Origin: Hoeflea sp.
GTDB taxonomy: Bacteria; Pseudomonadota; Alphaproteobacteria; Rhizobiales; Rhizobiaceae
Length of the DNA: 64,000 bases
Direction: 5' to 3'
Assembly: GCA_020637795.1 (NCBI GenBank)
Contig: JACKJT010000001.1
Location: 1,837,698-1,901,697 of the forward strand
The notes beneath the pieces are model-generated. The model searched no databases and had not been told where the DNA came from. It was given only the letters and a program-made list of their open reading frames with translations. The number at the start of each line of letters is the position of its first letter. Position 1 is the stretch's first letter. This document shows, piece by piece, positions 8,302-16,834 of this stretch. The position numbers were made by a program, and so were the translations under genes.

Positions 8302-8622
8302 ATGATGAAAAAGTCAAAACGGGAAGTCAATTCCGAGCAGCGAGCGCGGCAGCAGAGAGTAAGAGACGAGGCGCGTGATCGACGTCGCCCATCTCGGGAT
8401 GATCTGGCGCGCATGCTGCTATGGAAAATGATCATGAGCACAGAGAAGCACAAACTCGGACGGCGCGACGCGTTGGATCGGCTTCGCGATGAGATCGTCG
8501 ATGGCCTTGATCTTCAGGGGTTTGATGTCCGCGAAAGCGAAGACGTCTTTGAGGAGCTAGCCGCTCGCTATGCCGACGGTCTCTTTCCATTCCGCCCAAA
8601 ACGGCATCTGAAGCCTGCCTGA
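8302..8622 (+). CDS. Small basic hypothetical protein (106 aa)
   Basis: ATG at 8302 (or 8305) follows GGAGGT at 8292-8297, which decides the start over the upstream ATGs at 8281. The N-terminal third is very rich in Arg and Lys (MKKSKREVNSEQRARQQRVR), the rest is helical and acidic. The basic N-terminus suggests contact with nucleic acid. It sits between copies of the AAACG-C-CGTTT palindrome, which makes a self-regulating DNA-binding protein plausible, though no helix-turn-helix is clear. No known family recognised. Confidence 0.5.
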   Translation: MMKKSKREVNSEQRARQQRVRDEARDRRRPSRDDLARMLLWKMIMSTEKHKLGRRDALDRLRDEIVDGLDLQGFDVRESEDVFEELAARYADGLFPFRPKRHLKPA

Positions 8623-8647
8623 CTGGCATCTTGTCAGCTCCATCCCA

Positions 8648-8707
8648 CAAACGCCGTTTAACCAATCGTATCTGTTTTCTCCCCGTTACTATTTATAACG
8701 GCGTTTG
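8648..8707. promoter_or_regulatory. Two further copies of the AAACG-C-CGTTT palindrome
   Basis: CAAACGCCGTTT at 8648-8659 and TAACGGCGTTTG at 8696-8707, 48 bases apart centre to centre, with an AT-rich run (ACTATTTATAA) between them. They lie just after the gene at 8302-8622. The first is a full palindrome; the second lacks one base of the left arm. Confidence 0.45.
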
Positions 8708-9002
8708 TGAGGGAATCGCTGCAGCATGGCTCAATTTGTGCGAAACCTGCTTGGCCGCAAGGCCGACGGGGTGTGTAGTGTGATCTAAGCGGTGGGCCGC
8801 ACCTTCCCCACTTGCTGCCCTGTTTTACCTGACTTCAATCCGGTGCCACCTTTTTCATACTCAAGGCGCTGGTCCGGGTTTGGGGAGAGCGCCCAGTCGC
8901 TGGCATGATCAAACCGTCGGCGTCATCAAGCTGCTCGAACCCCAAGAGTATGTGAACCACTCTGCAGCCGTAGGAGATAGAGAGGATCGAAACGGGCTCG
9001 GT
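8708..9002. other. Gene-free stretch between convergent genes
   Basis: No supported gene. The open frames here are short and lack ribosome sites. The region is GC-richer than its surroundings and may be a relic of inserted DNA, but nothing in it can be assigned. It separates the plus-strand cassette from the minus-strand defence-like operon. Confidence 0.4.
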
Positions 9003-10847
9003 CTAGACTGCCTTCCACAGCAGTTTGGAAATATCAAAAAGGAGTTTCTGCCGCTGCTCAAGTTCGCCCGGTCCAAATTTTCCGCACGCTTCAAATACAA
9101 GCCCAGTTTCATTCATGAACCCTTCGAAATCCTTTTTCGATTTGTAGCTGTCGGCGCGCAGTGATTCATTCCAATGCAATGTCTTCGCATATGATTGCAA
9201 TTTCTTGGAATAGATCTCGTTGTTGCTGGAAATATTGTCTTTCCCCTTCAATAACAAGACGCCACCAAGCTTGTTGCGGTCCGCCTCGAAACGCTCCTCG
9301 TCATTCTCGAAAGCGTCAAGGCTTTCCTTGTTATGAGAAAGAATATGCTCGATGTGAAATCCGTTCACTACTCCGGTTTTCGTGACAAGGTCACCGAACG
9401 GATGCTTTTCTCCAGAATTGGTTCCACGTGCAATGAAGCGGTCAACGCGTGCGAAAAAATATCGAGTAAAGCGAGTCGGTATGTCCGTAATCGAAGTGTT
9501 TCTGAATTGGCCGTATTCGAATGTGTTTGAAACCTCAGTGCCCCTGCGTTTTTCAAGTAGTTCAGTCAGCTTTTTCTCGAACACCGTCGAGATTTCACTT
9601 GCACCCTTATCGCGTATGCCAACTGATATCTCGAAAATAGCATCGGAGAATTCGTTGCTATCATAGGAGCGCTGCAGGCGGAGCAGCGAGAAAAGACGAT
9701 CAATGTTGTATGGAACCAGTTTGAGCTTGTCGTCTTCTTCCGGATCATTCACCGTGCATGCAGACAGCATCAAAAGGAACTGGCTGTCCATCTCGTTGAG
9801 GCGATTGTAGTAGATTGCCTCGAAACCTTCCTCCTCGGACTCAGACAATCGCCATATCCGGTCATATAGCCGAGAGTAATAGTCCAGGTCGTCATCGAGA
9901 AATGTCTTTACGCGAACGGGATCGCGCTCAAGCTTGAGCTTTTCATTTAGGTCCGGCTTGAATATTTCGCGGTGATAGTCGCTATCAAATCGCTGTCCGG
10001 CTTTGCGGTTGTCGGCAAACTTTGCCTTCAGGAAGTAGATTAGAAACGCATCTATCTCGTCCGGCTTATGCCGATTTATGCGCGCTACGCATGTCTCCCA
10101 TTTTTCATTGTAGTTTCCAGAATCCAGTTCGATCTTGTCAATCTGACCTAGCAGTTTGCCTTTAAGGATCTCATAAGGACGCAGGCGGACACCACGGTCA
10201 TTGATTACCTCGAAGACCATGGGGACGTCTGTTTGCTCAACTGAAAGGTTGATCAAAACTAGCCGGTGCAAGAAGTAGAAAACGAACGTCTCAAATTTGT
10301 GGGAGCTGGCAAGTTTCTGCTCCAGGTAGCTGTGGATCAGATTGTAATTGCTCAGCATGTTTTCAGCTGTGATACCGCTCTCAGTCGGAATCTGGTCATC
10401 GTCATCGAAGAGCGCTTGAAGCGTCTCCGTATGGCGCTCATGGTTCATCCAGAATTGGGTCTGGAATCCGGCTTGTCCAGCAATTTTGCTGCCGATCCAG
10501 CCCTTGAGCTTAGATTTCAGCTCCTCTGAGCGGTGAAGCAGATTGATCAGTATCAGCGTCAAGGTTGTGAGCCTCTGCTGACCGTCCACAACATAGACGC
10601 GACCGTCGATCGTATTGGTGACGTAAGTGTTCAAGTAGTACCATGGATACTTTGCCGCGACAGTTTCCGGCTTAGGGTCCAGGCTCTTGTTTTTTTCATA
10701 GGTGACATCAAACCCATAGAAAATATCGTCGATGAGGCGACGGACAGGTTCTTCTGTCCATTTGTAATCACGCTGATAGAAGTCAATGTGGTATGCCGTG
10801 GTGCCGAAGAGCTTGTCTATATTCTGCTTTTCAGGTGAAATATCCAT
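9003..10847 (-). CDS. DUF262-DUF1524 protein, GmrSD-like nuclease
   Basis: 614 residues. The N-terminal half is a DUF262 (GmrS/ParB-like) domain with the hallmark DGQQRLTTL (Asp88 to Leu96) and an aromatic N-terminus (FYQRDYKWTEE) typical of the family. Near residues 497-502 lies HIEHIL, followed by a NKLGGVLLL and ISSNNEIY stretch, which is the DUF1524 His-Asn-His nuclease signature. In GmrSD and related type IV systems these two domains act together, with NTP hydrolysis by the first, to cut modified phage DNA. The order and size agree with a fused, single-chain system. It is the last gene of a minus-strand operon, 69 bases after the metallo-beta-lactamase gene. No domain appears broken. Confidence 0.85.
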   Translation of the reverse strand: MDISPEKQNIDKLFGTTAYHIDFYQRDYKWTEEPVRRLIDDIFYGFDVTYEKNKSLDPKPETVAAKYPWYYLNTYVTNTIDGRVYVVDGQQRLTTLTLILINLLHRSEELKSKLKGWIGSKIAGQAGFQTQFWMNHERHTETLQALFDDDDQIPTESGITAENMLSNYNLIHSYLEQKLASSHKFETFVFYFLHRLVLINLSVEQTDVPMVFEVINDRGVRLRPYEILKGKLLGQIDKIELDSGNYNEKWETCVARINRHKPDEIDAFLIYFLKAKFADNRKAGQRFDSDYHREIFKPDLNEKLKLERDPVRVKTFLDDDLDYYSRLYDRIWRLSESEEEGFEAIYYNRLNEMDSQFLLMLSACTVNDPEEDDKLKLVPYNIDRLFSLLRLQRSYDSNEFSDAIFEISVGIRDKGASEISTVFEKKLTELLEKRRGTEVSNTFEYGQFRNTSITDIPTRFTRYFFARVDRFIARGTNSGEKHPFGDLVTKTGVVNGFHIEHILSHNKESLDAFENDEERFEADRNKLGGVLLLKGKDNISSNNEIYSKKLQSYAKTLHWNESLRADSYKSKKDFEGFMNETGLVFEACGKFGPGELEQRQKLLFDISKLLWKAV

Positions 10848-10916
10848 TCAATCATCTTTCATTGGATCATTGCAAAGTGCCAGCTTCCAACGATGCGGAT
10901 TCTATGAAAATGTGCT

Positions 10917-12395
10917 TCACATTTTCCGCTTAGGCACGCCACATTTGCCGCCTTGATCGGCAGGCCATGACCAGTCGCGGCCGTCTGTGTTGATTTGAAC
11001 CAGCTGAGACCATCCGCTGCCGTGACATTGATAGCATTGTGCACAGCGGCGGTTCGTTACCCCCAAGAACCGAGAAAGCGTCTGGTTCCAAACACCGCCA
11101 TTGCGGACAGCTATGCTTTCGTCAAATAAAGCTGCCAGCCATTTTCCCAGCATCTTGTAAGCATGGTCATTGTTGCGTGATCCATGATGCGCTGCAGTGT
11201 ACACAACAGGACGATCCGGCTGTACGAGATGGTTGTCAAAATCCCCTACTGGCCGGTCAATCCCGAAGGCAAGGCGAGAATCGCCCAGGAAGAGGACGCC
11301 AGGTTCATCATCAGTTTCCACCCGTTGAAACACAAGAGAGGCGACGTTCTGCTCCGTCAATGTCAGCTTAAAGAACATGAACTTCGCATCCGTCTCACGC
11401 CTGACTTGTGTGAGCTCGACGGCGTTCAAAGGTTTTAGGAAGCCGGCCAGCCCACCGGAAGGTAGTGCCCCCTTTTCGAACTCGGGGAAATCAAACCATC
11501 GAACCGGTATATCAAACATAGCCGCTGCACTGGATATCTCCCGGATTGCTTCTGCAGTATCGAGGGAGCTGCGAAACAGGCTTCTCGCAAGCTGGTTGTC
11601 TTCGGATGAGTCCTCAAAGCCTCGGTACCTGCGGTAGGTGTTGCCCTCTCCAGACCTGCTTTCAAAGACCACCATACCTGCCTGGAACTGCTCAAATACC
11701 TTTGCACGCTCGGTTAAAGGTTCAGCATGAAGCTCGCTCGTTTCCAAATCGGACCGGATTATTTCCCAATCATCTTCCGAGAAGCCCCATGAATTGGCTG
11801 CTCGCGTCGTCCGTCTGATGCCCTCCAAATCTGAGATGCGGCGATCACCATCACCGGCGGAGAAAACCTTAGTCTGACCATCTGTCGAAACTTCGGCTTC
11901 GGCGTACTGATCATGAAGCATCGATTGGATAGACCGAAATGCCCCCTCCCGGGTCGGCCGGACGCCCATTGGCTGGATTTCTTTATCGATCGCTCGCTGA
12001 CGTCGTCCGATCTCGTATGCTGCAGCATTCGCCCCTTCATGGAGCATGGACGCCAGCCGATCCGGATTGGTCAGGGCATATTCCACAGCGCCAGCCCACC
12101 CCCCAGGCAGCCAGAATTCTCCGATGTCATTGCCCTCGGCCAACCAGGTCTTGATGAAGGCAGGAAAACCGCCGGCATGATCGTGATCGCGGTGGGTGCA
12201 AATGGCGATGTCAATCGTGTCCGTTATCTCGGGACAATGCTCGCGGACGGCTTTATAGAGACCGTTCTTCGTCGGCCCCTCTAACTTCGATTGTCCGCCA
12301 TCGACGAGAATCACCCATCGTTTTCCGCCATGATCGGTTTCAAGAATGAAGCTTTCCCCGCTTGAGAGCGGTAAGGCAGTAAATCGCGACGCCAT
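10917..12395 (-). CDS. Metallo-beta-lactamase-fold protein, ComEC-type
   Basis: 492 residues. The metal site reads THRDHDHAGG (His68, Asp70, Asp72, His73), the HxDxDH form seen in ComEC-like members rather than the HxHxDH of classical beta-lactamases. A later LFLGDS and TAAHHGSRNND supply the remaining ligands. The middle of the protein carries a charged insertion. The C-terminus has Cys pairs (CAQCYQCHGSG), perhaps a structural metal site. Such proteins hydrolyse phosphoesters or nucleic acids; stand-alone ones occur in defence gene clusters. The gene starts 13 bases after the end of the nuclease gene (12409-13269), so the two are clearly co-transcribed. Substrate unknown. Confidence 0.75.
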   Translation of the reverse strand: MASRFTALPLSSGESFILETDHGGKRWVILVDGGQSKLEGPTKNGLYKAVREHCPEITDTIDIAICTHRDHDHAGGFPAFIKTWLAEGNDIGEFWLPGGWAGAVEYALTNPDRLASMLHEGANAAAYEIGRRQRAIDKEIQPMGVRPTREGAFRSIQSMLHDQYAEAEVSTDGQTKVFSAGDGDRRISDLEGIRRTTRAANSWGFSEDDWEIIRSDLETSELHAEPLTERAKVFEQFQAGMVVFESRSGEGNTYRRYRGFEDSSEDNQLARSLFRSSLDTAEAIREISSAAAMFDIPVRWFDFPEFEKGALPSGGLAGFLKPLNAVELTQVRRETDAKFMFFKLTLTEQNVASLVFQRVETDDEPGVLFLGDSRLAFGIDRPVGDFDNHLVQPDRPVVYTAAHHGSRNNDHAYKMLGKWLAALFDESIAVRNGGVWNQTLSRFLGVTNRRCAQCYQCHGSGWSQLVQINTDGRDWSWPADQGGKCGVPKRKM

Positions 12396-12408
12396 AATCT
12401 TGCTCCGT

Positions 12409-13269
12409 TCAAATTAAGTTATAACCCTTATGATGCCTTTCGACCTCGATCACCTCGACAGCCAAAAATCTAGCCAGAGTTTTTAGCTTGGGCGGCAAAT
12501 TACTCTCGATAACAAGTTTGGCATCGACGGTCATGCGCGACCCGGCCACCTTGCATTCTGCCTTCATGATCGCTTTATATTTTACTATCTGAAAAATACC
12601 ACGTGTCAGGTCCGGTTCGCCGGAATTGACGGCCTTCACCTCTGCTGCAAACCAAAGGTTCGAGGTTTGAAATGAGACATCAAGGCTGTCGCCCGAGGCC
12701 AGTTTACGTTCCGTTTCCGTCAGGTCCGGCATGCGCAGATTAAAGATTTCGGGATGATCGCGAATCCATTCTTTCAAGCGCCGATGGTCTTCTCCTTCTC
12801 CACCTCCGCCGAACTCGATTGCTCCCTGTATCAGATCGCCGAACCGATGCGGCGAAGGCGACACTCCCAGCCTTTCCAAAACTTCGTCCCAGTGATGAAA
12901 GTCGAATGCGGCATGTTGTTCCGTCTCAATGATCGCCCGCCGATCTTGCAAACTCGGCTTGGCAAAAAAACCGTCGATACCCTTTCCAGGTTGACCGCTC
13001 GACTGCGCAACAACAAGTGCCTGTATTTTCGGGATAGATTGCGCATTTTGTGTTGCCAGGCCAGCCAGTGTTCGGCCAACACACCCTAGAACGTAGTTGA
13101 GATTCCGCGGATTTGGCATATCGAGCTTTTCGGCCAATTCGCTATAGGTCACAATCCGGCGTGCCTTTGCGTATTGGATCAACAGCGGCAAAGCCTTTTT
13201 CGCCCTCTGCTGGTATAGCTTGTTGCCAAACATAGGCCCGACATGATCCGCCGTTTCGCTTTTTGCCAT
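12409..13269 (-). CDS. Winged-helix plus PD-(D/E)XK nuclease
   Basis: 286 residues from ATG 13269, which has AAAGGAAG upstream; an in-frame extension to 13335 would overlap the preceding gene and is not favoured. Residues 25-72 (ALPLLIQYAKARRIVTYSEL and on to NPRNLNYVLGCVG) look like a winged helix. Residues 160-240 look like a nuclease core: a helix EDHRRLKEWIRDHPEIF, then Asp197 in SLDVSF, then Glu210-Val211-Lys212 in FAAEVKAV, then a Gln/Lys-bearing helix (GIFQIVKYKA). That order fits the PD-(D/E)XK superfamily with a conserved Gln after the core. Likely a DNA-cutting partner of the operon. It starts 10 bases after the stop of the truncated restriction-modification gene. Confidence 0.7.
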   Translation of the reverse strand: MAKSETADHVGPMFGNKLYQQRAKKALPLLIQYAKARRIVTYSELAEKLDMPNPRNLNYVLGCVGRTLAGLATQNAQSIPKIQALVVAQSSGQPGKGIDGFFAKPSLQDRRAIIETEQHAAFDFHHWDEVLERLGVSPSPHRFGDLIQGAIEFGGGGEGEDHRRLKEWIRDHPEIFNLRMPDLTETERKLASGDSLDVSFQTSNLWFAAEVKAVNSGEPDLTRGIFQIVKYKAIMKAECKVAGSRMTVDAKLVIESNLPPKLKTLARFLAVEVIEVERHHKGYNLI

Positions 13270-13279
13270 TGGACTTCCT

Positions 13280-13663
13280 TTATCCGGCCTCGCCAACTCC
13301 ATCGTTGGATAGAAATGCCCCCGGCCAGCCGCCATGAGCTTCTATCACCTTGTCGATCTCGGCCATGATCCGTCGGGTTTCGGTCAAGGCGACGACGACG
13401 CGGCGGTAGTGGAGAATGTCTTCGTCGGTCAACACCCGGCCATCAGACTGCTTTTTACCGCCCTTGGCGGCGCGGTCCTTCAGCCATTTCTCGCAGACCT
13501 GATAGCCGCCGACATGGAACTCCCAGGTCGCCTTGGGCACATCCTCGAACCAGCGCGATGGGTTAATCATTACCTTGCCTTTGTCGTATTTCGGATAGCC
13601 CTTCTCAACACGGGCTTCGCCTGTACCGTTGAAGGTGAGAGCGGCGGTGCAAAACTCGGCCAC
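13280..13663 (-). pseudogene. C-terminal stub of a type ISP-like restriction-modification protein
   Basis: The residues encoded by 13280-13635 (about 117) match the C-terminal end of large type ISP / N6-adenine methylase-type restriction-modification proteins: a VMINPSRWFEDVP segment, FHVGGYQVCEKWLKDR, then DILHYRRVVVALTETRRIM. Full-length members are many times longer, so nearly all of the protein, including the methylase motifs and any helicase, is missing. The open frame continues nine codons into the end of the IS21 element, which therefore caused the truncation. No matching N-terminal part is found on the far side of the element, so the rest was lost. It was the first gene of the operon that continues to 9003. 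Confidence 0.8.
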
Positions 13664-13711
13664 GGTAGCGGCGGAATAGTCCGGCCGCGGGCGGAGTAAA
13701 ATCCGGCCACC
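13636..13711 (+). repeat. IS21 left terminal repeats
   Basis: Three imperfect tandem units, each a CGGCGG-type start, a short A-rich centre and a CGGCC end, at roughly 13641-13662, 13670-13685 and 13688-13711. These are transposase-binding sites at the left end. The outermost unit also supplies the new start codon of the truncated gene at 13280-13663. Confidence 0.65.
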
Positions 13712-13730
13712 TATTTCCCTTCTGCGACGA

Positions 13731-15257
13731 ATGCAGGAGGGCTTGGGGATCTACACCGTGGAACTTTATCTGAAGGTTAGACTGGCTGTCTCGGAAGGGA
13801 TGAGCCGGCGTCAGGCTGCGAAGCATTTCAACATATCGCGCGACAGCGTTACCAAGATGATGTCGTATTCGACGCCGCCCGGCTATCAGCGACAGTCACC
13901 GATCCGGCGACCGAAGCTGGATGCATTTGTTTCGACGATCGATCATTGGCTTGATGAGGACGTGAAGGTGCCGCGTAAACAGCGCCACACGGCCAAGCGG
14001 GTGTTCGATCGGCTCCGGGACGAGCGCGGGTTCACCGGCGGCTATACGATCATCAAGGATTACATGCGCGAGCGTGAGCAACGCCGTCAGGAGGTGTTCG
14101 TGCCGCTGGCGCATTCGCCAGGGCATGCGCAGGCCGATTTCGGCGAGGCGATGGTGGTGATCGGCGGGGTGGAGCGGAAGGCGCACTTCTTCGTGCTCGA
14201 CCTGCCGCATAGCGACGGTTGCTATGTGCGGGCTTATCCGGCGGCGGTGTCGGAGGCCTGGGTCGACGGCCACGTCCATGCGTTCGCCTTCTTCGGGGCC
14301 GTGCCGCAATCAATCGTCTACGACAACGATCGCTGCCTTGTCGCCAAGATTCTGCCCGACGGCACACGCAAGCGCGCAACGCTGTTCAGCGGCTTCCTGT
14401 CCCACTACCTGATCCGCGATCGCTACGGCCGCCCCGGCAAGGGCAACGACAAGGGAAGCGTCGAGGGGCTTGTCGGCTATGCCCGGCGCAACTTCATGGT
14501 ACCAATCCCAGAGTTTGCGACGTGGGAAGCGTTCAACATCTGGCTGGAGGAGCAATGCCGCAAGCGTCAGCGCGACAAGCTGCGCGGCGAGAGCGAGACG
14601 ATCGGTGAGCGGCTGCAGCGTGATCTCGCCGGCATGCGCGCGTTGCCGGCATCTCCATTCGATACCTGTGATCAGGCCAGTGCCAAAGTGACGGCCCAAT
14701 CTCTCGTGCGCTACAAAACCAACGACTATTCCGTGCCTGTTGCCTATGGCCATCAGGATGTGTGGGTGCGCGGCTATGTCGATGAAGTGGTGATCGGCTG
14801 CCGCGGCGAGATCATCGCTCGTCATCCGCGGTGCTGGGAGCGGGAGGACGTGGTCTTCGATCCCGTCCATTACCTGCCGCTGATCGAGCAGAAGATCAAT
14901 TCGCTGGATCAGGCAGCGCCCTTGCAAGGCTGGAACCTGCCCGAGGAATTCGCCACGCTGCGTCGCTTGATGGAAGGCCGCATGGCAAAGCATGGCCGGC
15001 GGGAGTATGTGCAGGTGCTGCGTCTCATGGAAAGCTTCGAACTCCCTGATCTTCATGCAGCGGTGAAGCAGGCTCTCCAGCTCGGCGCGATCGGCTTCGA
15101 TGCGGTCAAGCATCTGATCCTGTGCCGGGTGGAACGCCGACCGCCGCGACTAGACCTATCCATCTATCCCTACCTGCCAAGGGCGACGGTCGAGACGACC
15201 TCGGCGAAGTCCTACATGCGCCTGCTTGACGGCGTTGAAGGGGAGGAAGCGGCATGA
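13731..15257 (+). CDS. istA: IS21-family transposase IstA
   Basis: 508 residues. N-terminal helix-turn-helix (SRRQAAKHFNISRDSVTKMM, residues about 25-44). The integrase core follows, with catalytic acids in HAQADFGEA (Asp), IVYDNDR (Asp) and KGSVEG (Glu), the DDE triad of IS21 and retroviral-type integrases. A beta-barrel-like C-terminal domain follows. Length is normal for the family and no frameshift is seen, so the element may be active. ATG 13731 was chosen because it lies just inside the end repeats; a GTG at 13758 is an alternative. IstA cuts and joins the element ends together with IstB. Confidence 0.95.
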   Translation: MQEGLGIYTVELYLKVRLAVSEGMSRRQAAKHFNISRDSVTKMMSYSTPPGYQRQSPIRRPKLDAFVSTIDHWLDEDVKVPRKQRHTAKRVFDRLRDERGFTGGYTIIKDYMREREQRRQEVFVPLAHSPGHAQADFGEAMVVIGGVERKAHFFVLDLPHSDGCYVRAYPAAVSEAWVDGHVHAFAFFGAVPQSIVYDNDRCLVAKILPDGTRKRATLFSGFLSHYLIRDRYGRPGKGNDKGSVEGLVGYARRNFMVPIPEFATWEAFNIWLEEQCRKRQRDKLRGESETIGERLQRDLAGMRALPASPFDTCDQASAKVTAQSLVRYKTNDYSVPVAYGHQDVWVRGYVDEVVIGCRGEIIARHPRCWEREDVVFDPVHYLPLIEQKINSLDQAAPLQGWNLPEEFATLRRLMEGRMAKHGRREYVQVLRLMESFELPDLHAAVKQALQLGAIGFDAVKHLILCRVERRPPRLDLSIYPYLPRATVETTSAKSYMRLLDGVEGEEAA

Positions 15258-16012
15258 GCACCGAAGCACCGGAGATCCTTCTGTTCCATTACCTCAAGAG
15301 CCTGAAGCTGCCTACCTTCCAGCGTGAGTACCAGAAGCTGGCCCGGTTGTGCGCCACCGAAGGCGTCGATCATGTCGGATACCTCAGCCGGCTTGCCGAA
15401 CTAGAGATGATCGAACGTGATCGGCGCAAGGTCGAGCGCCGCATCAAGGCGGCAAAATTCCCGGTCGTCAAAAGCCTCGACAGCTTCGACTTCGCCGCCA
15501 TCCCGAAGCTCAACAAGATGCAGGTGCTGGAGCTCGCGCGTTGCGAATGGATCGAGCGCCGCGAGAATGTCATTGCGCTTGGGCCCAGCGGTACGGGCAA
15601 AACCCATGCTGCGCTTGGTCTCGGCCTGGCGGCCTGCCAGAAGGGCATGTCAGTTGGGTTCACGACAGCCTCAGCACTCGTCAGTGAGATGATGGAGGCG
15701 CGCGACGAGCGGCGTCTGCTACGGCTGCAGAAACAGATGGCGGCCTGCCAGCTTCTAATCATCGACGAGCTGGGCTTCGTGCCACTCTCCAAGACCGGTG
15801 CGGAACTGTTGTTCGAACTGATCTCGCAACGCTATGAACGGGGTGCCACCCTGATCACCAGTAACCTACCGTTTGACGAATGGACCGAAACGCTTGGATC
15901 TGAGCGTCTGACCGGCGCGCTGCTGGATCGTATTACCCACCACGTCAGCATCCTCGAGATGAACGGCGACAGCTATCGTCTCGCCCAAAGCCGCGCCCGA
16001 AAGGCCGGCTGA
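15254..16012 (+). CDS. istB: IS21 helper ATPase IstB
   Basis: 252 residues, overlapping the istA stop by ATGA. A DnaC-like AAA+ domain carries Walker A GPSGTGKTH near residue 110 and Walker B LLIIDELGF. The N-terminal region (LKSLKLPTFQREYQKLARLC) is the usual IstB helical domain. IstB binds DNA in an ATP-dependent way and directs IstA to its target. Full family length, intact. Confidence 0.95.
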   Translation: MSTEAPEILLFHYLKSLKLPTFQREYQKLARLCATEGVDHVGYLSRLAELEMIERDRRKVERRIKAAKFPVVKSLDSFDFAAIPKLNKMQVLELARCEWIERRENVIALGPSGTGKTHAALGLGLAACQKGMSVGFTTASALVSEMMEARDERRLLRLQKQMAACQLLIIDELGFVPLSKTGAELLFELISQRYERGATLITSNLPFDEWTETLGSERLTGALLDRITHHVSILEMNGDSYRLAQSRARKAG

Positions 16013-16080
16013 AACCCTCTCAGAAAATCAACGCGCGCGCATGAACCCCCGCTCAGGCTACGCCCTCCCGGCGGTCTCAT

Positions 16081-16144
16081 GCGCGCGCCAAAAGTGGCCG
16101 GCTTTTACACCGCCGCGTGGCCGGATTTTGCTCCGCCGTTGACA
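16081..16144 (+). repeat. IS21 right terminal repeats
   Basis: Two tandem units, inverted relative to the left end: GTGGCCGGCTTTTACACCG and GTGGCCGGATTTTGCTCCG, about 20 bases apart, ending in CCGTTGACA. The minus-strand gene that reads into this end picks up its present stop codon at 16077 inside the element. Confidence 0.7.
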
Positions 16145-16556
16145 GCTTGCTTTTTGTCAATCGTTGTTCGTCAACTTCCTGAAACTCAGCTTCCACCTTT
16201 TCCCGAATGTCGTCACTCTCGATGCGTTGGATGATGTGACAGGTTCCTTGCGCGTGTTTGTCATTCATCGGCGGGTTGTGCTTGAACCAGCGATGGACAA
16301 ACACTTCACTGGACTCGGTGTCGAAACTAACCAGACCAGCTTTGATTATCTGGTTGCGGCATCGAATGTAGTTTCCCAGTTCCCAGCCAAGGTCTGCGCA
16401 AGCATAACCATCGGGAAGCCGAAAGCACCCGGCGCTGTTTTGATGTTCGCATGTCATAAAATAGAGATGCAGAACCATCGCATCGCTATCCAGACCGTTG
16501 AACCTCCCCGACCGCCAAACGGTCGGGGAAATCTTCGAAAATTCGCGCTTGCTCAC
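16145..16556 (-). pseudogene. Phage/island small protein truncated by IS21
   Basis: The native part gives about 137 residues from ATG 16556: MSKREFSKISPTVWRSGRFN, then a helix-turn-helix-like domain (GWELGNYIRCRNQIIKAGLVSF) and a charged helical end. The pattern resembles the N-terminal winged-helix part of small phage- or plasmid-type replication proteins that decide on residue changes in repeated cell populations, but this is a weak resemblance. The remaining 23 codons come from the IS end. The start codon overlaps the stop of the next gene upstream (ATGA at 16553-16556). Confidence 0.6.
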
Positions 16557-16834
16557 AACGCTTCCTCCAGAATGGAGATTGGCGAGTGAAGCACATATCG
16601 CGCGTGGGTGCCGGGAAACGGGCCTTCGTGGCTTTCATGGATTGTCTCGATGATGAGACCCATGCCACGAAGATTGAACACATAGGCGCTCCAGCGCGGC
16701 CCCGGCGTGGTGATGGGAGTGCATCCGCGCTCCCCTTCTCTTTCAAGTTCCAGCAAGGCCCAGGCATCCCGGCCTTTCGCAATCTGCACCGCGCCATCGG
16801 GTTCAATCCTGAATGTGACAGAAAGCCTTTTCAT
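16553..16834 (-). CDS. Small island protein (93 aa)
   Basis: MKRLSVTFRIEPDG start, then a mixed strand/helix pattern (WSAYVFNLRGMGLIIETIHESH) that resembles small winged-helix proteins found next to excisionase genes in integrative elements of rhizobia. Overlaps its neighbours by 4 bases on both sides, so it belongs to one tightly coupled set of genes (17553 down to 16145). No catalytic motif. Function unknown. Confidence 0.65.
   Translation of the reverse strand: MKRLSVTFRIEPDGAVQIAKGRDAWALLELEREGERGCTPITTPGPRWSAYVFNLRGMGLIIETIHESHEGPFPGTHARYVLHSPISILEEAL

Larger units (their letters stand above)
13636..16144 (+). mobile_element. IS21-family insertion sequence
   Basis: About 2.5 kb, carrying istA and istB with a 4-base overlap, as in the family. 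Both ends start with TG and carry repeated units of the form CGGCGGNGNAAAANNCGGCCAC. The left end has three such units (13639-13711) and the right end two (16088-16138), inverted. No matching direct repeat is visible in the immediate flanks (GAAGG on the left, GCTTG on the right), so the present junctions probably reflect a deletion after insertion or one-ended events. It splits a defence-type operon from phage-like genes. Confidence 0.85.

Noticed and set aside
8780..9112. Decayed transposase or other gene before the DUF262 gene
   Set aside because: A short frame gives a plausible protein-like tail, but no family match or supporting end repeats could be seen.
13629..16150. Target-site duplication of the IS21 element
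   Set aside because: The bases flanking the two ends do not match for even four positions.
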